Source: Cohnella panacarvi Gsoil 349
GTDB lineage: Bacteria; Bacillota; Bacilli; Paenibacillales; Paenibacillaceae
DNA length: 64,000 nucleotides
Assembly (NCBI RefSeq): GCF_000515335.1
Contig: NZ_KI911563.1
Span: forward strand, 779,598 to 843,597
Reading direction: 5' to 3'
The position numbers and the translations under genes are program-made. The notes beneath the pieces are model-generated. The model was not told the DNA's origin. It did no database searches and saw only the letters and a program-made list of their open reading frames with translations. The stretch's first letter is position 1, and each line of letters opens with the position of its first letter. Positions 33,746 to 42,631 of the stretch are shown piece by piece.

Positions 33746-35526
33746 CCCGTCACCCGCCTTTCGTCCGGCGCCGCGTCGAGCTCTTCCGGGCGGTCCGCAT
33801 ATTGAATGCGATACGTCTCCCGGTACAAGCCCGGCTGCTTGATCAGCTTATCGTGAACGCCCCGCTGCACGATGCGGCCGCGGTCGAGCACGACGATCTC
33901 GTCCGAGTGCCGCAGCGACGAAATCCGGTGCGCGATGACGAACACGGTGCGGCCGGCCATCACTTGGCGGATCGATTGCTGGATAAGATGCTCCGTCTCC
34001 ATGTCGAGCGCGCTCGTCGCGTCGTCCAGAATGAGCACCTGCGGCTTGCGCAGCAGCGCGCGGGCGATCGCGATCCGCTGCTTCTGGCCGCCGGACAAGC
34101 CCATTCCGCGCTCTCCGACGATCGTCTCGTAGCCTAGCGGCAGCTCCCGGATGAAACCGTCCGCCTGCGCCAGCCTCGCTGCCTCTTCGATCTGCTCCAT
34201 CGTTGCGTTAGGATTGCCGTAGCAAATATTCTCTTTGATCGTCGCGGAGAACAGGAACGACTCCTGGAACACGATCGCCATCTGTTCGCGCAAGCTCGTC
34301 AGCTCGATATGGCGAATATCGACTCCGTCTATCGTTACGGCGCCTTCGCCGACGTCGTAGGCCCGCAGCAGCAGCGCCACCGCGCTTGTTTTGCCCGAGC
34401 CCGTCCCGCCCAGCAGGCCGACGACGGAGCCGGGAGGAACATCGAAATTGAAGCCGATAAGCGCGGACGGCTGGTTCGGACGATTCGCGTACCGGAAGCT
34501 GACGTCGTCGAATCGGATATGCCCTTGGAACGTTCCTGCCTCGAGCACGAGGCTCATCTCGGCGTTCTTGACGGCGATCGGCTGGTTCATGAGCTCGAGC
34601 AGCCGTTCTCCTGAAGCTTTGGACTGCGTATAGTTGTTGATTTGGAATCCGAGGCCCCATAGCGGCGCGACGACCATGCCGAGCATCCCCGACATGGCGA
34701 CGAGGGAGCCGAGCGTCAGGCTGCCGTTAATGACGCGCCAGCCGCCGATGAGCAGCAGCGCCGCTACGCTTAAGTTCGCGATAAACTCGATAATCGGAAA
34801 ATATTTCGCCCATACGCCCGCGAGCTTCAGGTGCTTATCCCGATAATCCTCGTTGCCGCCCGCGAATTTTTCCAGCTCGAACGGCTCGCGCGCGAACGAT
34901 TTGACCGTTCTGACGCCCGTAATATTCTCCTGCACGCTGACCGTGAGACGGCTCACCGCGGCGCGGATCGATCGGAACACCGGGTGAATGTTCTGCTCGA
35001 AGCGGATGGCTACGAAACCGATTACAGGAATGATCGCGATGATCGCCAACGTCAGCATCCAATCGATCGCGAACATCATCGCGAATCCGAACAGCACCAA
35101 GAACATCGTATTCAGCAACTGGGCCAGACCGAAGCCGATGAAGTTCCGAATGCCCTCGATATCGGCCGTCAGCCTGGACATCAGATCGCCCGTGCGCGCC
35201 GAATCGTAATAAGTAAAAGATAACTGCTGCAGCTTCTCGTAAGAGCTATTGCGCAGCCTGTAGGCGAGTCTATTGCCTACGCGGGAGCCGCTGAAACCGT
35301 GTACATATTGGAATCCGGCTTTGACGACGATGATGCCGACCGCCCCGAAGGCGAGTCCCGTGACGCCGTCGTACTTTCCGGGAACGATCATATCGTCGAT
35401 TAACGTTCGAAGCAGAAGAGGATACACCAAGCCTAACGCCGTCGCAATGGCTAACCCGATGACTGACCCGAGCAAGAATTTTTTATCTTGCCAGAAGAAC
35501 CCTTTTAACGCGCGAAAAACGTCCAA
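33742..35526 (-). CDS. ABC exporter half-transporter (ATP-binding/permease), degenerate-site subunit
   Basis: The 594-residue protein has six membrane helices and a nucleotide-binding domain with Walker A LGGTGSGKTS, canonical signature GLSGGQKQRIAIARAL, and Walker B VLILDDATSALD, in which the usual catalytic Glu is Asp. This Glu-to-Asp change marks the degenerate-site subunit of heterodimers such as BmrC/BmrD and TM287/288. Start: TTG at 35526 with GGGGGAG upstream. It is the first gene of the pair and overlaps the second by four bases. The two proteins almost certainly form one multidrug-type exporter. Confidence 0.92.
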   Translation of the reverse strand: MDVFRALKGFFWQDKKFLLGSVIGLAIATALGLVYPLLLRTLIDDMIVPGKYDGVTGLAFGAVGIIVVKAGFQYVHGFSGSRVGNRLAYRLRNSSYEKLQQLSFTYYDSARTGDLMSRLTADIEGIRNFIGFGLAQLLNTMFLVLFGFAMMFAIDWMLTLAIIAIIPVIGFVAIRFEQNIHPVFRSIRAAVSRLTVSVQENITGVRTVKSFAREPFELEKFAGGNEDYRDKHLKLAGVWAKYFPIIEFIANLSVAALLLIGGWRVINGSLTLGSLVAMSGMLGMVVAPLWGLGFQINNYTQSKASGERLLELMNQPIAVKNAEMSLVLEAGTFQGHIRFDDVSFRYANRPNQPSALIGFNFDVPPGSVVGLLGGTGSGKTSAVALLLRAYDVGEGAVTIDGVDIRHIELTSLREQMAIVFQESFLFSATIKENICYGNPNATMEQIEEAARLAQADGFIRELPLGYETIVGERGMGLSGGQKQRIAIARALLRKPQVLILDDATSALDMETEHLIQQSIRQVMAGRTVFVIAHRISSLRHSDEIVVLDRGRIVQRGVHDKLIKQPGLYRETYRIQYADRPEELDAAPDERRVTG

Positions 35527-35734
35527 TATGCTCCCCCTCTCGTTGTTTACACCGGCAGTTTAACGCATTAAAATGTTGCCGGCAATCTCGCAAATTGGCC
35601 TCTATGGCCCTCTAACCCCGAGGATGCCGCCATCGTTTCGCCATATTCTCCCGATAACGCCATAATCGTCGGAAATCATACCCAACATCCCGTAGTTACA
35701 ACGAAATACCGAGCAATCGGACGCATGGCAAAGC

Positions 35735-35774
35735 AAAGGCCTCCCTCCGTCGCTCGCGATGACGGAAGAAGGCC
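35735..35774 (-). terminator. Terminator after dynA
   Basis: GGCCTTCTTCCGTC pairs with GACGGAGGGAGGCC (two mismatches) on the minus strand, followed by TTTGCTTTG, 12 bases after the dynA stop codon. Confidence 0.75.
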
Positions 35775-35785
35775 GAATTTCAATC

Positions 35786-38700
35786 TTATTGACGGATATG
35801 CCGCCACTCGCCGAGAACTTCGGCAAGCAGTTGTTCTTCGCCGGGCTCCAGCAGCGATTGGCTAAGGCTTGAAGCGAAAGCAGCCAGTTGCCCGGCCAGC
35901 TCGCGGGAAGCTGCGCGGAGCGCTTGCCGCAGCGCATCGGACAGGGCGGACTCCCATTGCGCCTTCAGTTCCTCGAACCGGCGGTCGATCTCTTGGAACA
36001 GCTCCGTCAGCAGCTCGTCTCTGAGCGCGGTTTTGCCATCCTTCTCGAAGAACGCCTTCGGCGAACGGAAGGCGTTCCACAGCCGTTTCGCGTCCGCGAA
36101 CGGACCGTTTGCGAACGGTTCGTACAACGGCAACTCCAAAGCCGCCCGCCTGGCGGGTTCGGGCGTGAATCCTTCCTCCGCCATGCCTCCGGCCGACGCT
36201 TTCGTCTGAATGACGTTATCGATAATGCCGTTAAGCGCTCCTTCCAGCCGTAGCCCAGCGGAACGCAGCTCTTGCAGCAGATCCTCGCCGATCGCGCGCT
36301 GCAAATCTCCGTAGCAGGCGACGAGCAGCTTCTTCAGATCGCGTCCGTCGTCCTGCAGCACCGACGGATGGAAAGCCGATTGAAAATGCGCGTTGAACCG
36401 GAAGCGGACCCGCTGCCGGAGATGGTACAGCTGCTCGCCGGCTTCCTGCAGCAACGGCTGCGCCGCGGCCGGCGGAAGCATCGCTTCCCCTTGCGCGATC
36501 CACGACTCCGCTTCAAGCTGCAGCCTGCGCGCTTTCGCTTCCCGCGTGCCGGCGTCGGCGTTCGCCGACCGCAGCCAGCTTTCCAGCAGCTTATCGACGC
36601 GGTCCAGCTCCTTGCGCGCCGCCGCTAACGCCAGCCCGCCGAGCTCCTGCTCGGAGAACGTCTGGAACGCTTGCTCGAACGCGGCGACCCCCGAGCGCGC
36701 TAGCGCTTCCCGGTCGCCGCGCTGCTTCGCTTGAATGCCGAGCAGGCTCGATACCGGGAACAACCGGGCGCCCCGGATGCCGTGCTTCGATAGCTGCGTC
36801 TCCACGTGGTCGCACACGGAGGCGAGCTCGGCTTCCGAAGACGCGAGATCGGAGGCGTTGATGACGAAAAACATTTTGTCGAGCTCGAATACGTCCTTGA
36901 CGCTGCCGAGCTGGTTCAGAAACTCGCGGTCGGCTTCGGTGAACGCATGGTTATAGTAAGTGACGAACAGCACCGCGTCGGCGTTCTTAATGTACTGGAA
37001 CGCCACGCCCGTATGGCGGGCGTTGATCGAGTCCGCCCCCGGCGTGTCGACGAGCACGGCGCCGCTTCTCGTCAGCGGGGAATCGATATACAGATCGATT
37101 TCCGCGACGTAGCAAGCCGCTTGCTCTGCCGCCGCGTACATGCGGTACGTTTCTTCGCCCGCGACGAAGCTGCTGCCGAGCAGCTTGCCGTACTCGGACC
37201 AGCCGGTCTCCGCCGCGTTCAAGAACGCCAGGTGAGGGCGTCCTCGCGGATGCAGCTCGTCCGCGCTGATCCGGGCTTTGAGCGCGAGCATGCGCTCGAT
37301 ATTATCGCCCGCCGCGCCCAATTCGGATCTGTCGATGCCGATGCGTCTTAGCGATAGGCGGATATCCTCGGCGAAGGCTTCCTTCGATTTCATCGTGATG
37401 CGCGCAGATCCTGCCGTCTCGCCATCGGACGGCGCTAGAATGCGGTTGATCGCGGACGTCGTCGGGTTCGGCGACACGGGCAGCACGGATTGGCCGACGA
37501 GCACGTTGGCGAACGACGACTTGCCCGCGCTGAACGCGCCGAACAGCGCGATCGTGAACCGCTTGTCGCGGAACCGCGCGGCTTTGGCCGAGAGGCCGTC
37601 CGCCATGGCGCTAAGCGCCGGCAGCCTGCGCAATTGCGCGGCGGCGCGTTCGAGCAGGTCCGCCGCTCCTTGCGGATCGCCGGCGCTTGGCGTTTGCTCG
37701 CCCGCCGTCTCGGCAGCGGCATTCGCTCCGGCCCGTGGGACGGCCATGCTCACCGCCGAATGCGCCGTCTCGGCCGATGCCGCCATCGCTTCCATGCGGC
37801 TCGCGCTAATGCTAGCAGGTACGGGCAATGCGATCGTATCGTTAGCCGGCGAAGCTGGCAGCGCCTCCAGCAACCGCCGTTCTTGCTCGCGCGCCGATGC
37901 CTCGAGCTTCTCGATCTCGCTCGCGGCCGCGTCCCGGTCATCCAGCTCCGCTAACTGAAGCTGCACGGCGGCAACGGCCTCGTCCCGTTCCGAGCTGCGG
38001 CCCGCTTCAAGCTCGTCGAATACGCCGAGAGCCGCTTTCCGGTAGAGCGACTTCAGCTCGGCGCTGATCTCCGCCGAGTAGTGCAGCGTCGCTTGACCGT
38101 CCGCTCCGGCTCCCGGCTTCACGAGCGATTTCAGCCAGTCGCCGCCGACCGGAGCGAAAGCCGCGTCGAGCGTCTGCTCGAACGAAGCGCCTTCCGCTCC
38201 CGCGCTCTTGGCTTCTTGCCTAAGCAGTTCGCGTAGGTGTCCGACCAGATGGCCGCTAATCTGCCCGCTAAAGTCGTTCGTCAGAAGCGTTAGCCTTCTG
38301 TCGCGCTCCGCTTCGGTCTTCGCCGCGCCGGACAACCAGCCCGCTTTAAAGCCCGGCTGCATCGCCTCGAGCACGCGCTGCGCCTTCTCGCGGGTTTCCG
38401 CCGGCGTCAAGTTCGCGTTGCCGAGCAAGCGGTCGAGCTCGTGGCGGAACTTCTCGCGGCGAACGTCTCCTGCGCGCCGCGCTTCGTCCAGCCCGGCGAT
38501 CAGGCTAGCCCTAGCTTCGGCTCTCTGCGCGTCCGATTGTTCTCCGACCGTTCGCTGCAGCCGTTCTCTCTCTTCCCTATCGCTGGCTCGCAGCGTCTCC
38601 TTGAATTGCTCCGCGAGATAGATCGCCGAGCGCTCCGCGCTGCGAATCATGAGCGGCGCGGCTAACGGCTGCAAGTCGCGCAGCATCCGATTCATCTCTT

Positions 38701-39487
38701 CCCATTGGGAAAGCGGATGGTCCTTCTCCCTCATGGAGAGGAACAGAACGCCCGCAGGCTCGATATCCCACTGCTTCAGCGCTTGGCGCAAGCTGCGCTC
38801 GAACTCCGGGAACGAGAGCTGGTCTTCGCGATGCTTATCGATTTGGTTCACGACGACGTACGTCGGTTTGCCCCATCTCGCCAAGCTGCGCAGGAAGCGG
38901 AAGTTTACTTCCGACTGCACGTGGTTGTAATCCGTCACGTAGAAGACGACGTCCGCGAGATGGAGCGCGGATTCCGTGGCGGCGCGGTGAGAGCCGTCCG
39001 TCGAGTCGACTCCGGGCGTATCTACGAGCGCGAGCTGCTCGCCGAGCAAAGGAATCGGGTAAGAGACGCGAATCGTCGATACGCCTTCCCCGTCTACGGC
39101 ATAGCCGTGCAGCTCTTCGACGCCGATACGTCTCGCTGCGTGCGCCTCGCCCGACGCTTCGTGGAAAACCGTCTCGGCGAACGGCTCGCCGTTCACGATC
39201 GTCACGACGTTCGCGCTCGTCGGGATCGGCGAGGACGGCAACAGCTCCGCGCCGCACAGCGCGTTCACGAGCGTCGATTTGCCCGCGGAGAAATGTCCGC
39301 AGAACGCGACGGTCAACCGCCCGCTGCCTAGCTTATCGTTCAATTCCCGCAGCTTATCGGCCTGAACCGCGTCGCCTTGGGACATGACGCTTTCGGCCAT
39401 GCGCGTTAACGCGGTTCGGTATTCGGTTAATCGCAGGCGCTCTTCATCCGCAATCTCGATAGGAGCTTGCATGTCGATATGGCTCAC
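35786..39487 (-). CDS. dynA: Tandem bacterial dynamin-like GTPase, DynA type
   Basis: The 1233-residue protein contains two complete dynamin-type units in one chain. Unit 1 has P-loop CGHFSAGKSTL, switch PTSANV, DTPGVDS and NQIDK; unit 2 starts near residue 590 with P-loop FGAFSAGKSSF, PTTSAIN, DTPGADS and VINASD. Each GTPase is followed by long helical stalk regions rich in Ala/Glu/Arg. Length and double architecture match B. subtilis DynA (YpbR), which tethers and fuses membranes and protects against phage and membrane damage. I placed the start at the GTG at 39487, which has AAAGGAG nine bases upstream and overlaps the nth stop as GTGA; the frame remains open upstream inside nth. The A/E-rich linker near residues 520-560 is low complexity. 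Confidence 0.93.
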   Translation of the reverse strand: MSHIDMQAPIEIADEERLRLTEYRTALTRMAESVMSQGDAVQADKLRELNDKLGSGRLTVAFCGHFSAGKSTLVNALCGAELLPSSPIPTSANVVTIVNGEPFAETVFHEASGEAHAARRIGVEELHGYAVDGEGVSTIRVSYPIPLLGEQLALVDTPGVDSTDGSHRAATESALHLADVVFYVTDYNHVQSEVNFRFLRSLARWGKPTYVVVNQIDKHREDQLSFPEFERSLRQALKQWDIEPAGVLFLSMREKDHPLSQWEEMNRMLRDLQPLAAPLMIRSAERSAIYLAEQFKETLRASDREERERLQRTVGEQSDAQRAEARASLIAGLDEARRAGDVRREKFRHELDRLLGNANLTPAETREKAQRVLEAMQPGFKAGWLSGAAKTEAERDRRLTLLTNDFSGQISGHLVGHLRELLRQEAKSAGAEGASFEQTLDAAFAPVGGDWLKSLVKPGAGADGQATLHYSAEISAELKSLYRKAALGVFDELEAGRSSERDEAVAAVQLQLAELDDRDAAASEIEKLEASAREQERRLLEALPASPANDTIALPVPASISASRMEAMAASAETAHSAVSMAVPRAGANAAAETAGEQTPSAGDPQGAADLLERAAAQLRRLPALSAMADGLSAKAARFRDKRFTIALFGAFSAGKSSFANVLVGQSVLPVSPNPTTSAINRILAPSDGETAGSARITMKSKEAFAEDIRLSLRRIGIDRSELGAAGDNIERMLALKARISADELHPRGRPHLAFLNAAETGWSEYGKLLGSSFVAGEETYRMYAAAEQAACYVAEIDLYIDSPLTRSGAVLVDTPGADSINARHTGVAFQYIKNADAVLFVTYYNHAFTEADREFLNQLGSVKDVFELDKMFFVINASDLASSEAELASVCDHVETQLSKHGIRGARLFPVSSLLGIQAKQRGDREALARSGVAAFEQAFQTFSEQELGGLALAAARKELDRVDKLLESWLRSANADAGTREAKARRLQLEAESWIAQGEAMLPPAAAQPLLQEAGEQLYHLRQRVRFRFNAHFQSAFHPSVLQDDGRDLKKLLVACYGDLQRAIGEDLLQELRSAGLRLEGALNGIIDNVIQTKASAGGMAEEGFTPEPARRAALELPLYEPFANGPFADAKRLWNAFRSPKAFFEKDGKTALRDELLTELFQEIDRRFEELKAQWESALSDALRQALRAASRELAGQLAAFASSLSQSLLEPGEEQLLAEVLGEWRHIRQ

Positions 39488-40158
39488 GAGGTTACGCTCC
39501 TTTTCTTCGTTCCCGGCGTCTTGGTCATGCGGGCTTTCCCTTCCTTGCAATGCTCGATCAACGGGCAAATCTCGCATTTCGGGTTTTGCGCCTTGCAATG
39601 GTAACGTCCGAAAAATATGAGTCTATGATGAGTGATCGTCCATTCGTCCCGAGGGACTTTGCGCATGAGCTTCTTCTCGACCTCGAGCACCGAATCGTCC
39701 GGCTTCGCGATGCCAAGGCGCTTCGACACGCGCTCGACGTGCGTATCGACCGCGATCGCGGGCACGTCGAACGCGTTGGACATGACGACGTTCGCCGTCT
39801 TTCTTCCGACGCCCGGCAGCTCGGTCAGCAGATGATGCTCGCGCGGAATTTCCCCTCCGTGCTTGTCGATGACGATTCTGCACAGTTTCTGTATGTTCGC
39901 CGCCTTATTCCGGAATAAACCGATTCGGCGGATATCGTTCTCCAGCTCCTCGAGCGGCACGCTTAGATAGTCTTCCGGCGTCTTGTACTTGCGGAACAAA
40001 TCCGCCGTTACCTTGTTCACCGTCTCGTCCGTGCATTGCGCCGATAGAAGCACCGCGATCGTCAGCTCGAACGGATTGTCGTGGACCAGCTCGCATCGCG
40101 CATCGGGAAACATCTCGGCTATCGTATCCAGCGTTTGCCGTATCTTCGTCGCTTTCAT
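39484..40158 (-). CDS. nth: Endonuclease III (DNA glycosylase/AP lyase)
   Basis: The 224-residue enzyme has the HhH-GPD fold: LLSAQCTDETVN, the hairpin LPGVGRKTANVV with the catalytic Lys, and VDTHVERVSKRLG with the catalytic Asp. The C-terminal iron-sulfur motif CKAQNPKCEICPLIEHC (C-X6-C-X2-C-X5-C) is intact. It excises oxidised pyrimidines in base excision repair. Its stop overlaps the dynA start (GTGA). In B. subtilis nth follows dnaD; here dnaD lies at the right edge of the window, about 24 kb away, so that pairing has been broken. Confidence 0.95.
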   Translation of the reverse strand: MKATKIRQTLDTIAEMFPDARCELVHDNPFELTIAVLLSAQCTDETVNKVTADLFRKYKTPEDYLSVPLEELENDIRRIGLFRNKAANIQKLCRIVIDKHGGEIPREHHLLTELPGVGRKTANVVMSNAFDVPAIAVDTHVERVSKRLGIAKPDDSVLEVEKKLMRKVPRDEWTITHHRLIFFGRYHCKAQNPKCEICPLIEHCKEGKARMTKTPGTKKRSVTS

Positions 40159-40248
40159 AGCTTCTCCTCATCCATACTAAGTCATTATTTCAGTGTACCG
40201 AAAGATAGACCGCCCGGCAATAGCCCCTCGCCGCTAAACAAAGCAGAA

Positions 40249-40272
40249 CGGGACCGCCCGCAGGCAGTCCCG
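40249..40272 (-). terminator. Terminator after the molybdopterin oxidoreductase operon
   Basis: CGGGACTGCC and GGCGGTCCCG form a 10-position stem (one mismatch) on the minus strand, 13 bases after the stop codon, followed by a T-containing run. Confidence 0.7.
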
Positions 40273-40285
40273 ATCATCGATTCTT

Positions 40286-41521
40286 TTATACCCATGCTTC
40301 GTTCTTGTAACCTCGCTGCTCCCAATAGCCGATATGTTCCCCTTCGATGAGCTCGATCCTTGACAACCATTTGACCGATTTGTAGGCGTACATCTTCGGC
40401 ATGATCAGGCGAACCGGTCCGCCGAGATCGCTCGGAATCGGCTTGCCGTCGTGCAGAACGGCGACCATCGCGTCGTCCTTAGCCAGCTGCTCCAGCGTAA
40501 TGCCGCTCGTGTACACGCCGTCGCCGGAGTGGAATATCGCCGATTTCGCTTCGTTCTTGACGCCGACCATTTCCAAAAACCGCTTGACCGGGATGCCTTC
40601 CCACGTATTGTCGTATACCGACCAGCCGGTGACGCAATGAAAATCGCTAACCTGCACCGAACGCTTTAATTGTAGAAACGATTCCCACTTCCACTTCATC
40701 GGCCGGTCGACGAGACCGTCGATCGCGAACGACCAATTGTCGTTATTGAAGGAAGGTATGGACGTAACCGTGTACACGCGGAAAAATCCTTGCGCGCCGC
40801 CCCCGATCGGCGGAGACGAAGCCGGCTGCGGCAGCGGATCGGGCGCGAGACGGTTGGCGTTATTCTCGATCAGCTTGTCGATGTTCTGGCCGCCGCCGAT
40901 CGGACCGATCGTCCGGCCGATCCACTTCAGGAACGAAGGGCCGACGGTTACGGCCAAGCCGACCCCGACCGCGCCGCGGATGAAAGCTCTGCGAGTGTAT
41001 ACGGGCTGCGGCGCCGCCGGATGAAGAGGCTGCGCCGCCTTCCCCGTCTGCACGGCTCTGCGGCCGGGCTCCTTGAGCCACTTCACCCGGGTGACCGAGT
41101 GATAGATGATATAAGGAAGCCCGACCCAAGTGAGCGCGTCGTGGATGAACAGCGCCGCGTTCGACGCGCGCGGGCCGGCAAGATGAAACTGCCACAGTAC
41201 GGCCCCGGAGATTAACCAGCCGAGCAGCAGGGCGAGCACGACGAGCACGTTGAATTTCTGCCACGGCTTATCCTTAAGTTGCTTCCAATGCTTGCCTGCG
41301 AGCAGCAAATAATAGAGAACCGGCAACAGCGAGATCAGACCGATGTAGATATGAGCCTGTTTCAGCCAAACGCGGCTTTCCCCGAGCACGCCTCTCCAGT
41401 AGCCGTTCAGCAGAATGAGGCCGGACAGCGCGAGGAAGGCGACGATCCATCCGTTCCACGCATGCAGCGCGGCCAGCTTCTTGCCGTAGCCCTTACGCAG
41501 CTTTTGCCATAACTCTGACAT
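40286..41521 (-). CDS. Fused cytochrome b / molybdopterin-dependent oxidoreductase (MsrQ-MsrP-like)
   Basis: The 411-residue protein joins two parts. Residues 1-145 are four membrane helices with candidate haem-ligand His20, His57, His127 and His141, as in cytochrome-b561/YedZ-like proteins. A basic linker leads to the twin-arginine motif TRRAFIRG (Arg177-178) and a fifth hydrophobic segment, followed by a SUOX-type molybdopterin domain with Cys296 in DFHCVTGWS, the predicted Mo ligand, then GIPVKRFLE and MPKMYAYKSVKWL. In E. coli the two parts are separate proteins (MsrQ and MsrP) that repair periplasmic methionine sulfoxide. Start ATG at 41521 follows GGAGG at nine bases; an upstream ATG at 41563 lacks a site. 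It closes an operon with a sensor kinase, regulator and Met-rich lipoprotein. Confidence 0.87.
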   Translation of the reverse strand: MSELWQKLRKGYGKKLAALHAWNGWIVAFLALSGLILLNGYWRGVLGESRVWLKQAHIYIGLISLLPVLYYLLLAGKHWKQLKDKPWQKFNVLVVLALLLGWLISGAVLWQFHLAGPRASNAALFIHDALTWVGLPYIIYHSVTRVKWLKEPGRRAVQTGKAAQPLHPAAPQPVYTRRAFIRGAVGVGLAVTVGPSFLKWIGRTIGPIGGGQNIDKLIENNANRLAPDPLPQPASSPPIGGGAQGFFRVYTVTSIPSFNNDNWSFAIDGLVDRPMKWKWESFLQLKRSVQVSDFHCVTGWSVYDNTWEGIPVKRFLEMVGVKNEAKSAIFHSGDGVYTSGITLEQLAKDDAMVAVLHDGKPIPSDLGGPVRLIMPKMYAYKSVKWLSRIELIEGEHIGYWEQRGYKNEAWV

Positions 41522-41581
41522 CCGGACATCCCTCCGCATCGAATGATAGTTAGTTCCATGCATTTGCGCCGTCCGTTCCGT

Positions 41582-42631
41582 TTACGCCTCCCGTACCGTG
41601 AACCAGAACCGGCTTCCTTGCCCTGTCGCCGGCTCGACCCCGATCTCGCCGCCGTATTGCTCGACGAGCAGCTTGGCGATGGAGAGTCCGAGCCCGGAAC
41701 CGCCGCCCGCGCGGTTGCGCGACTTTTCCACCCGATAGAACCGCTCGAATATCCGCTCGCGTTCCTCCGGCGGTATGCCCGCCCCCTCGTCGGTCACGCA
41801 TATCCGTATTCGGCGCTCAGGCAGCTCCTTCGCTTCCACGACGATAATGCCGCCTTCCGGCGAGTGGCGAACGGCGTTCTCGATCAAATTCTGCAGCACT
41901 CGCACGAGATGTACGGCGGACATCCGGATCGCGAGGGAACGCTCCGGCGCCAGCACGCGAAGATGCAGCGACTTCGCGTTCAATTGCGGGGCGAAGCGAG
42001 ACAGCAGCCCGACCAGCGAATCTTCGAAGACGGCGGCCTCGCTTTGGGCGTCCGGATTGTTCATTGCCTTATCCGCGTCTAATGTCGACAGGTCGAATAC
42101 GTCTTGAATAAGCTCGCCCAGTCGGATCGTCTCCGACCGGATCGTGGACACGTATCTGCCGAACGACTCTTCGTCTTGAACGATTCCGTCCTCGAGCGCC
42201 TCCGCGTAAGACTGCAAGGAGGCTAGCGGCGTCCGCAGATCGTGAGCGATGTTGGCGACGAGTTCCCGCTGCGCGCGTTCCGCGGCCTTTACTTGAGCGA
42301 AGCTGCGATCCAGGCTGGCCCCCATCGCGTTAAACTGAACAGCCAGATCCCTGAATTCGGCTAGTCTCGTTTGTTGCGTCACGCGGGCTTTCAGATCGCC
42401 GGAAGCAATGCTCGCCGCTCCGTCCCGCATGCGCCGGACAGACGACTCCAATGGGCGGACGAGCAGGAAGTGCAGGCCCGCCGAGGCGATGCCCGAGCCG
42501 ATCGTCGCGGTAACGAGCCAGACGAGCTGCTTCTTGGTAACGAGCATGTATTGGAACGATACGAGCAGGAAACCGATGATGAACGCTATGCTGATGCAAT
42601 TGGCTAACAGCAAGTAAGTGCGCAGCTTCAC
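41582..42631 (-). CDS. Sensor histidine kinase lacking an extracellular sensor domain
   Basis: The 349-residue kinase has two membrane helices (about residues 7-29 and 37-57) joined by a loop of only a few residues, then HAMP, HisKA with NIAHDLRTPLASLQSYAEAL (core AHDLRTP) and HATPase_c (NAVRHSPEGG; DEGAGIPPEERERIFERFYRVE; GLGLSIAKLLVEQYGG cores). With no extracytoplasmic sensing domain it probably detects a membrane-level signal or a partner protein. It overlaps the regulator gene by four bases and is followed 60 bases later by the cytochrome b/molybdopterin gene. Alkaline-stress-, cell-wall- or redox-sensing kinases have similar layouts. Confidence 0.92.
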   Translation of the reverse strand: MKLRTYLLLANCISIAFIIGFLLVSFQYMLVTKKQLVWLVTATIGSGIASAGLHFLLVRPLESSVRRMRDGAASIASGDLKARVTQQTRLAEFRDLAVQFNAMGASLDRSFAQVKAAERAQRELVANIAHDLRTPLASLQSYAEALEDGIVQDEESFGRYVSTIRSETIRLGELIQDVFDLSTLDADKAMNNPDAQSEAAVFEDSLVGLLSRFAPQLNAKSLHLRVLAPERSLAIRMSAVHLVRVLQNLIENAVRHSPEGGIIVVEAKELPERRIRICVTDEGAGIPPEERERIFERFYRVEKSRNRAGGGSGLGLSIAKLLVEQYGGEIGVEPATGQGSRFWFTVREA

